Part shown: positions 52,371 through 61,203 of the stretch, in pieces
Layout of the letters: each line of letters opens with the position of its first letter
How positions within the stretch are numbered: the stretch's first letter is position 1
Source: Vulcanimicrobiota bacterium
Lineage (GTDB): Bacteria > Vulcanimicrobiota > JAJTBE01
Assembly (NCBI GenBank): GCA_021107945.1
Contig: JAIORV010000160.1
Span: forward strand, 85,451 to 149,450
DNA length: 64,000 bases
Direction: 5' to 3'
Translations under genes and position numbers: made by a program
Notes under the pieces: generated by a model
What the model saw: only the letters and a program-made list of their open reading frames with translations
The model's database searches: none
Told to the model about the DNA's origin: nothing

Positions 52371-54008
52371 ATGCATATAGAGAAAACCGGGCAAACACAT
52401 ATAACAAATAATCAAAAAAAGGCGGAGAGGAAATCGGTCTCCAGGATGCCGATAGATTCCTTTGTGAAATCTACGGGTGGAGAGAAAGAATTTCAAAAAA
52501 TCGACATTAAACAAGTTTTTTTTGATAAAGGTGATGAGATAACCGATAAATTCAAGGAATATGGCTACTCAGAAATGAGTGATCTTGTTACAGGAGAAAA
52601 AGTAGTTACTTTTAGAGCGAACTTTGATCACAATTGTAAAAAAGGTGAATCCTATAGTAAAGTAATCCCTGCCGGGGATGGCACATTCTCTTTTATCAGA
52701 GAGCAAAAAGATGTTAAAGCCGGGGATGCTGAAAACAAATATTACCTGGTAAAGGCGAACGAGGATGGATCTATAAAAAAGGAAATTTTTCTTCAAGAAG
52801 CTGAAGACTTCAAAAACCTCGATATACAAGGGTCTCCTGATGGAAGAGTTGTGGTGATAACGGAAGAGAAATACATGTGCTTTTCTCCTGATGGGAAGGA
52901 AAGCTGGTCAAAGAAAAGGCTTGATTGTAAAGCCCGGAATATAATTAATTTTTCTCCTGATGGAACTGTCTTTATAATGGAGCTAGATTCCGATTTTGAT
53001 GGGAAAAACAATATTATTTCCGCAGTAAATCCCGACGGCGGTATTCGATGGAAAAAGCAAGTTTCTTCAAGTATGATGGATACTGATGAAAAGGGAAATC
53101 TGTATGTACATGATTTTAATAATTCTTATAATGTTATCCATACTGACGGTACCGGGAAAAAACCTATAGTCTTTCCTGAAAACCTGAGAATAGAATCTTT
53201 AAAGGTTGAAACAAACGGGAAGGTTATCGCTCTTTGTGGTTCTGTTTCTCCAGCCCCGTCTCCGGGAGCGGGCATGTTCAACCATGACTCCGGAAAATCT
53301 ATTGCAATTTATGATGGATTTTCTGCTCTGAATCCCCGGTCTTCCGGCAAAAACAAACAGAAGAGCGAAGTTAAGACTCTTACTATAGGGGAAGGAAGCG
53401 CCACCGATATTGCCCTGGGGGATGCCGGCTCCTTCTATGTTATTAATAATAAAGCTTATCTTGAGGATCAAATTGTTTCTTATGCTCCCGATGGAAAAAT
53501 AAAATGGCAAATAGACCTGCCTCTAAAATTAAAAAATATGGCCAAAACTAATGTGAATGTGGGAAAAGACGGTAATATTTATTTGTCAATTAACAAAGTG
53601 GATGAAAATGGTGATATTCCTGATTCATATAAGAAAGCATTTCCTCCTGACTTTGAAAAGAAAGGGAATTTTGATTTTAAGGGTATCAAGTCCCTTGTAG
53701 TTTGCATCTCTCCGGACGGCAAGGCTCTCTATCAGCACAAAATTGAAAAGGATAAGTTTGAGAAAAACAAACCTGCCTTTCTTGCAAATGGTGATGTTGT
53801 GCTTGTAAGCGACCGGGATAAAGTTCATTTTATTTCAAGAGATTTGGAAAAAACAAGAAAAACAATCTGGGGAAAAATGGAAGGTATAACTCAGGATAAA
53901 ACAGAGGCAGTTGAAAGAAAAGACAAAAAAGAAGAAGGATTGACAATTAAAGTTGACAAGAAGAAAAAGGTTGTAGATATCGGCGGGGTAAAATTGCAGA
54001 TAAAGTAA
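52371..54008 (+). CDS. PQQ-like beta-propeller protein, no signal peptide
   Basis: 545 residues. About 110-470 is a propeller of PQQ/quinoprotein type, with blades such as DGRVVVITEEKYMCFSPDGK, GTVFIMELDSDFDGKN and GNLYVHDFNNSYNVIHTDG. The N-terminus is polar with RMPIDSFVKSTGG. The C-terminus is Lys/Glu-rich and ends KVVDIGGVKLQIK. Both ends look like defined tails outside the propeller. GAGGGGAT precedes the ATG by nine bases. Function unknown; a scaffold or sensor role is only inference. Confidence 0.8.
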   Translation: MHIEKTGQTHITNNQKKAERKSVSRMPIDSFVKSTGGEKEFQKIDIKQVFFDKGDEITDKFKEYGYSEMSDLVTGEKVVTFRANFDHNCKKGESYSKVIPAGDGTFSFIREQKDVKAGDAENKYYLVKANEDGSIKKEIFLQEAEDFKNLDIQGSPDGRVVVITEEKYMCFSPDGKESWSKKRLDCKARNIINFSPDGTVFIMELDSDFDGKNNIISAVNPDGGIRWKKQVSSSMMDTDEKGNLYVHDFNNSYNVIHTDGTGKKPIVFPENLRIESLKVETNGKVIALCGSVSPAPSPGAGMFNHDSGKSIAIYDGFSALNPRSSGKNKQKSEVKTLTIGEGSATDIALGDAGSFYVINNKAYLEDQIVSYAPDGKIKWQIDLPLKLKNMAKTNVNVGKDGNIYLSINKVDENGDIPDSYKKAFPPDFEKKGNFDFKGIKSLVVCISPDGKALYQHKIEKDKFEKNKPAFLANGDVVLVSDRDKVHFISRDLEKTRKTIWGKMEGITQDKTEAVERKDKKEEGLTIKVDKKKKVVDIGGVKLQIK

Positions 54009-54049
54009 AAGATGAAATGCAAAAGTCACTATTCACCGCTTTCTGCTTC

Positions 54050-54136
54050 GTTAATAAGTCGCTGAAGCGACTTGAGTTCGCGATGATAATCACCTCAAGC
54101 AAAATTCCTTCCTAAAGCCGCTTCATCGGCTTTTTT
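54050..54136 (+). terminator. Palindromic pair ending in a terminator
   Basis: AAGTCGCTGAAGCGACTT (54056-54073) is followed by AAAGCCG-CTTCAT-CGGCTTTTTT (54114-54136), a hairpin with T run on the plus strand. It probably ends the propeller-gene transcript. Related to 43192-43252. Confidence 0.7.
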
Positions 54137-54173
54137 GAGGAAATACTCTCAATATAAATGCGTAACTCCTGTT

Positions 54174-55514
54174 TCAAATAATTTCAACCACCCTATCACA
54201 TATCTCATCCACCAGTTTCTCAGTTGATTCGATATCAGGTCCTTCTGCCATTACCCTCACAAGAGGCTCCGTGCCTGAAGGACGAACCAGGATGCGGAAT
54301 CTGTCCCCTGTCTCATCCTGCTTTTTTTGCAGGTATTCCCGGAAAGAGGGAGCATTCATTATCTTATTCTTGTCTTTAACTTCGACATTTTTCAGGATCT
54401 GCGGAAAGACTTTCATCATTTTTCCAAGTTCGCTCAGCTTCTTGCCTGTTTTCTTCATTGTTTTCAGAAGCATAATCGCCGTAATGATACCGTCTCCCGT
54501 TGTGTTATATTCCAGGAAAATAATATGACCCGACTGCTCACCTCCGAGAATCGCTCCCCGTTTTTTCATCTCTTCAAGGACATACCTGTCTCCCACATCT
54601 GCGCGAATCATTTTAATCCCGGTGTTTTTTAACGCATTTTCAAGTCCCAGGTTGCTCATAACCGTTGTTATCAGGAAGTTATTGTCAAGCTTATTCTCAT
54701 CGAGGAGACTTCGTGAAAACATATTCATCATCATGTCGCCGTCAATAATTCCACCTGTCTCGTCAACCGCAATCATCCTGTCGGCGTCACCGTCAAAAGC
54801 GATACCTGCATCGAACCGCCCTGTTTTCATCATCTCCTGTAAGAATTCCGGATATGTTGAGCCACATTTTACATTTATATTGGTTCCGGTGGGGTGCGAA
54901 TTGAATACAACGAGATCCACCCCCAGGTCAGCTAGAACATCGGGGGCAATTCTTGAAGCCGCTCCGTTGGCACAGTCCATCGCCACACGGATACCGTCGA
55001 AGTTCATTCCGGGAATCTCTTTAAGATAGGCTTCGTAATAAAGAGCGGAATCGTATCGTTCGTAAATTCTCCCTACTTTATCTCCAACAGGCAGGTCCTC
55101 CTGGATACCACCGGCTTTAATTATAGATTCTATTTTTTCTTCCATCTCATCTGTCAATTTGAATCCGTCACCGGTAAAGAACTTAATGCCGTTATACTCA
55201 ACGGGATTATGTGAAGCTGATATCACCGCTCCGCCGGTCAGGTTAAGATTCCTCACAAGGCAGGCTATTCCCGGTGTCGGCAGAACCCCCGCGAGGAGAA
55301 CATCGGCTCCCATTGAGGCCATCCCACAGGCAAGCGCGCTTTCCAGCATTTTGCTTGATATTCTCGAATCCATGCCGATTATAAAAGTAGGCCTTTCAGT
55401 ACAATTTCCGGGAATCATTTTCACAGCGGCACGCCCAAGGTTTAGCGCCAATTCCGCCGTAAGATCCCTGTTAGCGATTCCCCGCACACCGTCAGTCCCA
55501 AATAGCTTTGTCAT
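54174..55514 (-). CDS. glmM: Phosphoglucosamine mutase
   Basis: 446 residues, normal length. Converts glucosamine 6-phosphate to glucosamine 1-phosphate for peptidoglycan and other envelope precursors. Motifs: KLFGTDGVRGIAN at the start, the phosphoserine loop GGAVISASHNPVEYNG (Ser near 100), the metal loop FDGDADRMI and the C-terminal RILVRPSGTEPLVRVM. GAGG lies before ATG 55514. Single gene. Confidence 0.96.
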   Translation of the reverse strand: MTKLFGTDGVRGIANRDLTAELALNLGRAAVKMIPGNCTERPTFIIGMDSRISSKMLESALACGMASMGADVLLAGVLPTPGIACLVRNLNLTGGAVISASHNPVEYNGIKFFTGDGFKLTDEMEEKIESIIKAGGIQEDLPVGDKVGRIYERYDSALYYEAYLKEIPGMNFDGIRVAMDCANGAASRIAPDVLADLGVDLVVFNSHPTGTNINVKCGSTYPEFLQEMMKTGRFDAGIAFDGDADRMIAVDETGGIIDGDMMMNMFSRSLLDENKLDNNFLITTVMSNLGLENALKNTGIKMIRADVGDRYVLEEMKKRGAILGGEQSGHIIFLEYNTTGDGIITAIMLLKTMKKTGKKLSELGKMMKVFPQILKNVEVKDKNKIMNAPSFREYLQKKQDETGDRFRILVRPSGTEPLVRVMAEGPDIESTEKLVDEICDRVVEII

Positions 55515-55690
55515 ATTGTCCTCCTTTGTAAGTTCACCGTAAAAACCATTTTGTTGGTTCTTTACAGGTTATTTTAATTCCTCCCGATGTCCCGCTCTTG
55601 AAGGCATGTAAAAGTAAGCGAAAATTTAAAGGGAGGAATTTCAGGATAATATGAGAAAACAAAGTTAGTTTTTTGATTGGAGGTAATCTC

Positions 55691-56152
55691 TTGGACAAGA
55701 GAATTAGGATCAGGATTGCCGTAGTTATCCCCCGGGGGGATGAGATTCTCCTGGTACGACACGTAAAAGGAGATCGTCAATATTGGCTTATTCCCGGAGG
55801 CGGGCTTGATTGGGGTGAGACAATTGAGGATTGTGCAAAAAGAGAAATCAAAGAAGAAACAAATCTTGATGTAAAAATAATAAAGCTCCTTTTTATATCG
55901 GAATCGGTGTCAAAAGAAGATGAGAGACACCTTATAAACCTTACTTTCCTTGGGAAGGCGTTAAACCCGGAAGACGAGATAAAAGTCTTAGATGATGATC
56001 GTATTGTCGAGGCAAGGTTTGTTCCGGTGAAGGACCTGGATAAGATCGAAATTCATCCTCCCATTGCACCGTTTATCGCAAGAGTTTTCCGTGACGAATT
56101 CAGGGGAAATACTTTATTTCTCGGAAACCTGTGGTCGTATTCTTTCAGGTGA
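55691..56152 (+). CDS. Nudix hydrolase
   Basis: 153 residues from TTG 55691, chosen for the GGAGGT six bases ahead; an upstream TTG at 55673 overlaps that site. The Nudix box is complete: GGGLDWGETIEDCAKREIKEET. It hydrolyses nucleoside-diphosphate-linked compounds; the substrate is not predictable. The protein begins with the usual RIRIAVVIPRGDEILLV strand. Divergent from glmM. Confidence 0.92.
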   Translation: MDKRIRIRIAVVIPRGDEILLVRHVKGDRQYWLIPGGGLDWGETIEDCAKREIKEETNLDVKIIKLLFISESVSKEDERHLINLTFLGKALNPEDEIKVLDDDRIVEARFVPVKDLDKIEIHPPIAPFIARVFRDEFRGNTLFLGNLWSYSFR

Positions 56153-56257
56153 TGATTTTTATTGGGGAAGAAACTTAAAAAAAAAGTCTCTTCCCGCGCC
56201 CAAAGGGCACCCGCCATCTTCAAAAAACTTTAAGTTATATTTATTAAAATAAGCTAA

Positions 56258-57502
56258 TCAATGCTCATATTTCATGTTTGTAGTGTTAACAAACCTCAGC
56301 GTGAGATCCACTGGTCCGATTTTTTCTTCGAGCATTGCCCTGAGCCTGAAATCGTAATTCTCATCAGGATCCCTGGGTGACAAAATCGTCGCTTCAACAA
56401 GCGTAACCCTGGGTGCTGCCTTGCCGCTTCGAATCTCCAGAATATCCAGGAATTTCCTCAGAGGCGTTTCTTTTCTTACTTCATCCCCATCTTTAGATCT
56501 GACATAATCAGGGTCAATCCTGGGAGTCCCCTCGATCATCGCCAGGCTGTCCAACTGCTTTACTTCTTTTTTCAATACTTCCGTGGCATCTCTTACAACC
56601 CTCTTGCTCTCAAGCGAATCAGCATAGAACAATCCCAGAATAAGAGCCATGACAGCCACAAGAGTCAGAGAGAGCCCGAAATGCACAATAAACTTTCTCG
56701 CCCCTGTGCTTTTGGGGGAAACTCTGAACCCAAAAATCGTAAATACTATAATCCCTGCCAGATTAATTGCCACAAGGTTAGCGAAACACAGGGCGAAGCT
56801 TCCCGAGAATATCTTAAAATAGCTTGGCAAGTTCTGTGCAAGTGAGGGATCTTTAATAGTCTTAAAAAGGAGACACAGGCCTATTCCGGTAACTGCAAGG
56901 GGAGGTATAAGCGAGACCGCTATCGCCACACCTGCAAGACTGGAAGCAACCTTTTTCTCTGATATCGCGTATGCCCCGGCGGCTCCCGCCGCAAGCCCTA
57001 TGCCGATGTCCAGGATATTCGGGCTTATTCTGCCGATGATTTCGCTTATATTCAGCGAATCGGTAACAGTCGGGATAAGGGATGCAGTAACACAAGCGAC
57101 AATAATTGACACAGCCACTCCCATAATAAGCGTTTTCAAAGACCTGGCAAGAAGAATAACATCGCCCCTGACAACACCCATTGCTGTTCCCATGACAGGA
57201 TTCATCAGGGGGGCGATGATCATAGCACCGATTATCACCGCCGCGCTGTTGTTAAGAAGACCGAAGGTTGCAATTATACAGGAAAGCACCGTTAACACAT
57301 AATATTGCGCATTCCCCATTGCATTTGTGTCAACCTCGTAATAAACCTCTCTTCTACGATCTTCACTTAAAAAGACCCTCTCTCGAAGTTTTTTCAAAGT
57401 CTTATCAAGAATAAGGGTGCGGTTCCCTTTTGAAACAATGTTCCCGGCCTTTTGTATCAGGTTTGTCTTATTTTCTTTTTTTGAAATTGGTTCGTTGGTC
57501 AT
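56258..57502 (-). CDS. DUF389 (TIGR00341-type) membrane protein
   Basis: 414 residues. A cytoplasmic N-terminal segment is followed by about six membrane helices carrying the DUF389 hallmarks NSAAVIIGAMIIAPLMNPVMG and AGAAGAYAISEKKVASSLAGVAIAVSLIPPLAV. A long C-terminal soluble domain follows (about 290-414). Transport function is suspected for the family but not established. Single gene between a Nudix gene and a repeat region. Confidence 0.9.
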   Translation of the reverse strand: MTNEPISKKENKTNLIQKAGNIVSKGNRTLILDKTLKKLRERVFLSEDRRREVYYEVDTNAMGNAQYYVLTVLSCIIATFGLLNNSAAVIIGAMIIAPLMNPVMGTAMGVVRGDVILLARSLKTLIMGVAVSIIVACVTASLIPTVTDSLNISEIIGRISPNILDIGIGLAAGAAGAYAISEKKVASSLAGVAIAVSLIPPLAVTGIGLCLLFKTIKDPSLAQNLPSYFKIFSGSFALCFANLVAINLAGIIVFTIFGFRVSPKSTGARKFIVHFGLSLTLVAVMALILGLFYADSLESKRVVRDATEVLKKEVKQLDSLAMIEGTPRIDPDYVRSKDGDEVRKETPLRKFLDILEIRSGKAAPRVTLVEATILSPRDPDENYDFRLRAMLEEKIGPVDLTLRFVNTTNMKYEH

Positions 57503-57547
57503 GATTAAACATTCTTTTCCATTGTCGCCTGCAAGCTGTTTCCGTTG

Positions 57548-57625
57548 CTATTATGGTGGGGGAGGCGTCCCGCCGCCCAAATAACTATACATTATTTTCG
57601 AGAAATAGCTTAACCTGTTTCCAAT
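57548..57625. repeat. Second copy of the GGCGTCCCGCCGCCC / TTTCGAGAAATAGCTTAA repeat
   Basis: GGTGGGGGAGGCGTCCCGCC... then ATTATTTTCGAGAAATAGCTTAAC, matching 43640-43710. No coding potential. Confidence 0.75.
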
Positions 57626-57736
57626 AAATCCTTTCTCTTTATCGTCAATCTCTCACCCGTTTGTAGCGGACATTGGGGATTAACTTTGGAATGCTTTTCA
57701 ACAAAGATGATCTTCTTCCTCTCTACTCTTTTGCAT

Positions 57737-57840
57737 CTATTCAGACCACCCCAGGATTTGTGTGGAGGCTGGTCTCCCGACCAGCCTAAAACGTTGTGAA
57801 ATCAAGGTTTAGAAATCCCCCACAAAAAGGGGTTGAATAG
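57737..57840. mobile_element. MITE-like element with CTATTCA ends
   Basis: CTATTCAGACCACCCC at the left and GGGGTTGAATAG at the right are imperfect inverted repeats. Inside are the palindrome GGCTGGTCTCCCGACCAGCC and a segment matching 409-454. Same family as 8252-8360. Confidence 0.7.
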
Positions 57841-57904
57841 TTACGCCAAAACAAACTAATATATTCACCAGAGTGTAAATTTATTAAGAAATCATTTTAA
57901 TCTT

Positions 57905-57968
57905 TTAACATCCTGTTAACAAGTGTAACAAAACGTTAATTGACATATTTAAAACATATTGCTATTAT
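57905..57968 (+). promoter_or_regulatory. Promoter with TTAACA-N5-TTAACA boxes
   Basis: TTAACA at 57905 and 57916 (11-base step), then GTAACA at 57925 and GTTAAT at 57935. These run straight into TTGACA (57940-57945), a 17-base spacer and TATTAT (57963-57968). It drives the small gene at 58026. Confidence 0.75.
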
Positions 57969-58025
57969 GATATGCAAAGGATAGTATTAGATAATATTAT
58001 CAGATAAATTTAAGGAGGAACAAAA

Positions 58026-58250
58026 ATGGATTCTATTAGTGCAGCTGGTAACCAAATTGCAAATATCTTGAGTAAGCCTTGCAACACCGGTACCACAAAA
58101 AAAGGTAGTACGCTTGGTAATGAGTGCAAGGGGAATGATAAAACGAAAGATAAGGTTTCTTTATCGGATGAACTCCTGGAGGATATCAACATGCCGGAAT
58201 CAAAAATTAATGCACAGGAAGCTGATACTTCCCGCTCAATCAGAGGATAG
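58026..58250 (+). CDS. Small polar protein of 74 residues, uncharacterised
   Basis: Strong expression signals: the promoter at 57940, AAGGAGG eight bases before ATG 58026, and a terminator at 58322. The protein is polar, rich in Lys, Ser and Asp, with two Cys and a central KDKVSLSDE. That stretch resembles PQDKVDISNG in the protein at 41758. No signal peptide or membrane helix. Probably disordered; function unknown. Confidence 0.75.
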   Translation: MDSISAAGNQIANILSKPCNTGTTKKGSTLGNECKGNDKTKDKVSLSDELLEDINMPESKINAQEADTSRSIRG

Positions 58251-58321
58251 CCCATAACTGGGACTTAAATAATATAAGACAATATATAATAGGTGTATAT
58301 CTAAGTTTGTATTTTTACTTT

Positions 58322-58346
58322 GAAACCAGGGGGTTTCTTTTTTTTT
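58322..58346 (+). terminator. Rho-independent terminator
   Basis: GAAACC-AGGG-GGTTTC followed by nine or more T, 70 bases after the small gene. Confidence 0.85.
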
Positions 58347-58498
58347 GTTTTTTCAGAATGCCATTATACAAAGGAATAGAGCAATAAAATCAAATCAAAA
58401 AGGTCATTTTACATTTAAATTGATTTCTTGCTTGAAGAGGATATTGATTCTTTTGAGAGAATAAAACTTCATCGTTTACCATAAAGAGGAGGCAGAAA

Positions 58499-59218
58499 AT
58501 GTTCGGACTTTTCGGCAAGAAACCAAAATTTAAACTTCAGGAGAAAATGGAGGTTGAGTTAGAATTCTCAATTCCTGACGGACTCAAAAGTTACTTCTCC
58601 AAAGTAATGGAGGTTTCAAAGAAAAGAGCCACATTTGCCACTCCAAAAGAGGGCAATAGGTATGTTAGTATTAATCCCAACGATATCATAAAAATTGTGG
58701 TTCTTATTGAGGATACAATTTTCGAAGTTAATCTCAAGGTAACTGCTTCAATGGACAAAGAATTCGAAGCTCTTGTATCAAAAAATGTAAACAGGTTTGA
58801 CACGATACTAAAAGACAGGAAAAAGAACGAGGAAGTTAAGCTTGAGGTTGAGGTTCCCCTTGACTTCAGAGCGATCACCACATCGCATGTTCAACGTGCG
58901 ACAACAAATATAATCACAAAAGAATACATTGACATGGTAACCAATCTCCCTATTCCGGAAGGGACCGATTTGAAGTTGTATTTCAAAATTCCTGAAACTC
59001 CCGTCATTGAGACCGAAGGCAAAGCGACAGAAAATGAGCCTCTCAAGGAAAGCAAGAAGAGTAAAACAAAGATTACATTCCCTGAAAAGGTTACTGAATC
59101 AGATGTTTTCAAAGATATTGAAAAATATGTTTTGCATTTCCAGAGGCGGGAAGAGAGAAGGAAAGAACTCGAAGAAAGCCAACAGGAAGGCGAGCTTCCA
59201 CCGACAAATAAAAAATAA
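58499..59218 (+). CDS. PilZ/YcgR-like protein with degenerate c-di-GMP site
   Basis: 239 residues, soluble. Residues about 16-95 have the YcgR N-terminal-like barrel pattern (VELEFSIPDGLKSYFSKVMEV, RYVSINPNDIIKIVV). Residues about 118-170 resemble a PilZ barrel (VPLDFRAITT, TNLPIPEGTDLKLYFKIP), but the RxxxR and D/NxSxxG ligands of PilZ are not seen. The tail is Lys/Glu-rich and helical. Family assignment is moderate. GAGGAGG precedes the ATG by seven bases. Confidence 0.6.
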   Translation: MFGLFGKKPKFKLQEKMEVELEFSIPDGLKSYFSKVMEVSKKRATFATPKEGNRYVSINPNDIIKIVVLIEDTIFEVNLKVTASMDKEFEALVSKNVNRFDTILKDRKKNEEVKLEVEVPLDFRAITTSHVQRATTNIITKEYIDMVTNLPIPEGTDLKLYFKIPETPVIETEGKATENEPLKESKKSKTKITFPEKVTESDVFKDIEKYVLHFQRREERRKELEESQQEGELPPTNKK

Positions 59219-59265
59219 CCGATAAAACTTGAGTTTTAATTTTGTATAATTCAAAATACAATCCT

Positions 59266-59293
59266 GGACAGGAAGGCCTGTCCTTGATTTTTT
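59266..59293 (+). terminator. Rho-independent terminator
   Basis: GGACAGG (59266-59272) pairs with CCTGTCC (59277-59283), then TTGATTTTTT. It follows the PilZ-like gene. Confidence 0.85.
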
Positions 59294-59319
59294 AACCCGG
59301 ATTAAAAGGGGAACGTGAA

Positions 59320-60981
59320 ATGCCAAGTAATAAAAAAATTTTGTCTTTCCTTTTTATTTTTATCACATTTTTTATGTTTACAGTTTTTGCGGCCAAACAT
59401 GTTGTGGGAGTGGAAAACGATAATGATAGTATAAATAATTTGCTATCAAAAATAAGGAACACAATAAACACAGAAAACGGGTTCAAACAACATGATTCCA
59501 GAATGAAAGCCTGGAAAGAAAATGTCTATGAGTCAGAAATTCTCCTTGATGATTTACTGGAGATAGTCAAGAATTCGGAAAGATCATCAGATAACATCAA
59601 ATTCCCCGGTGAAAACCCATTCAGGGAAATAAGAGATAATCAATGGAAGAGCTTTCGTTTTCTTATAAAATACCGCAATTTTATATTCGATACCGTCAAA
59701 GAGATTGACAAAGATAAATACAGAGAAACTAAAGCATTATCCGGAAGAGTCGTTATTGTAGCGGATTCATTCAGAAGAGACGCTCACCTTGGAAAGGGCG
59801 GGGATCTTGAAAAAGTATTTAACATTCAAAAAAGTGTAAAAGAATTGGAAGAAAGAGTTAAGAAGGCAAACTCGATTGAAGCGGTCAGAAAAATTCTTAA
59901 CAATGAGATAAAAGCTACACAGGAAGCTTTCATCGATCTGAAAAAAATAACGGATGATCTCAAGATTCTTAACAGGCAATTCCGGATGATAAAGAAATAT
60001 TATGAAACCGGGAAATCCTTGCCGCAACCACTCAACCCACAACCACCGACAGATGAAATAAGTGAAAAACCGACACCCGAGTTCACGCCCTCAAGAACAC
60101 CTGCCGCCGATAAAACACCACAACCCGCCATAAAGAAAACACCCAGGCCTTCACCCAAACCCACACCCAAACATACTCCCGCACCGAAGCCGGCACCCGG
60201 AAAGAAGCTCGATCTTGAAATAGGTTGGAGCGACGGGTATCCATATATCGGAAAGAAAGTAAAATTCTGGATTGTAAAAGTGGATAACGGCAGGAGACCT
60301 TATCAATTCAAGTGGTTCATGAACGGAAAAACTATCGGAAAAGGCTCAAAAACAGTACATACATTCAAAAACGACGGCAAGTATGAATTAAAAGTGATTG
60401 TAATAGACAGGAATAGAAGAAAAGCTTCAAAAACCCGGCAATTTATCGTGTCAAAAAAGGATCTTAATTTCAAATACGGCTGGTCTCCCGGGTTACCTGA
60501 AAAATCAGGAAAAATCAGATGTTTTGTCAGGGATCTTTCCGGGGGCATTCCGCCTTATAAGATAAGATGGAGCATGGATGATAAAATTGTCGGAACCGGC
60601 ACTAAAGGAATATTCAACTTTCCCAACGCAGACAGGGCAAATTTATCAATATCAGTTATGGATTCCCGGGGAAAGGTAAAGATGGGATTCCATGAAATAA
60701 AAGCTGACAACAATCCCCTTGATTTCAAATTCTGGTGGACACGTTCAACCCCGATTGCGGGACAGACTGTAAGATTTGGCGTAAAGGATATAAAGGGTGG
60801 ATCTGCGCCATATAACATAAGATGGAAAATGAACGGCAAGGTTATAGGAACCGGAGAAAAAATCAGATATAAATTCGATAAGACGGGAAAGAATATTCTT
60901 GAAGTTGAAGTTTCGGATTCCAAGAGGAGAACAAAGACGGGAACAAGAATTTTTGACATTGGCAGAAGACCCGGGAAATAG
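59320..60981 (+). CDS. Secreted protein with N-terminal helical domain and three PKD-like repeats
   Basis: 553 residues. A signal peptide (residues 5-26) is followed by a helical, coiled-coil-like domain (about 35-230), a Pro/Thr/Lys linker (about 235-300) and three PKD/Ig-like beta-sandwich repeats of about 85 residues. Repeat hallmarks are GGxxPYxxRWxMxGKxIGxG and a following tyrosine/phenylalanine strand (KFDKTGKNILEVEVSDS). Probably extracellular and adhesive or structural. The next gene has the same plan with more repeats. Confidence 0.82.
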   Translation: MPSNKKILSFLFIFITFFMFTVFAAKHVVGVENDNDSINNLLSKIRNTINTENGFKQHDSRMKAWKENVYESEILLDDLLEIVKNSERSSDNIKFPGENPFREIRDNQWKSFRFLIKYRNFIFDTVKEIDKDKYRETKALSGRVVIVADSFRRDAHLGKGGDLEKVFNIQKSVKELEERVKKANSIEAVRKILNNEIKATQEAFIDLKKITDDLKILNRQFRMIKKYYETGKSLPQPLNPQPPTDEISEKPTPEFTPSRTPAADKTPQPAIKKTPRPSPKPTPKHTPAPKPAPGKKLDLEIGWSDGYPYIGKKVKFWIVKVDNGRRPYQFKWFMNGKTIGKGSKTVHTFKNDGKYELKVIVIDRNRRKASKTRQFIVSKKDLNFKYGWSPGLPEKSGKIRCFVRDLSGGIPPYKIRWSMDDKIVGTGTKGIFNFPNADRANLSISVMDSRGKVKMGFHEIKADNNPLDFKFWWTRSTPIAGQTVRFGVKDIKGGSAPYNIRWKMNGKVIGTGEKIRYKFDKTGKNILEVEVSDSKRRTKTGTRIFDIGRRPGK

Positions 60982-61203
60982 ACATCAATAAACACATTAT
61001 GAGGACTATATTCAGATCCCCCCATGAATGGTAAGTTTTTTAGTCATTCCGAAACCTGTGCTAAACTTGTTTCAGTACTTGTTTCGCAATCTAAAAACCA
61101 ACTATATCAACCCAGATCCTGAAACGAGTTCAGGATGACGTCTTCAGGATGACTTGCCGGGGGTTTGAATTTTTACAAAAATACATTATGAGGGAGTATG
61201 GAA
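60982..61203. repeat. Intergenic repeat ('cctgaa...aggatgac' family)
   Basis: GAAACCTGTGCTAAACTTGTTTCAG and CCTGAAACGAGTTCAGGATGAC (61038-61152) match the repeat at 9980-10260. No gene; GAGGGAG (61191-61197) serves as the ribosome binding site of the next gene. Confidence 0.6.
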
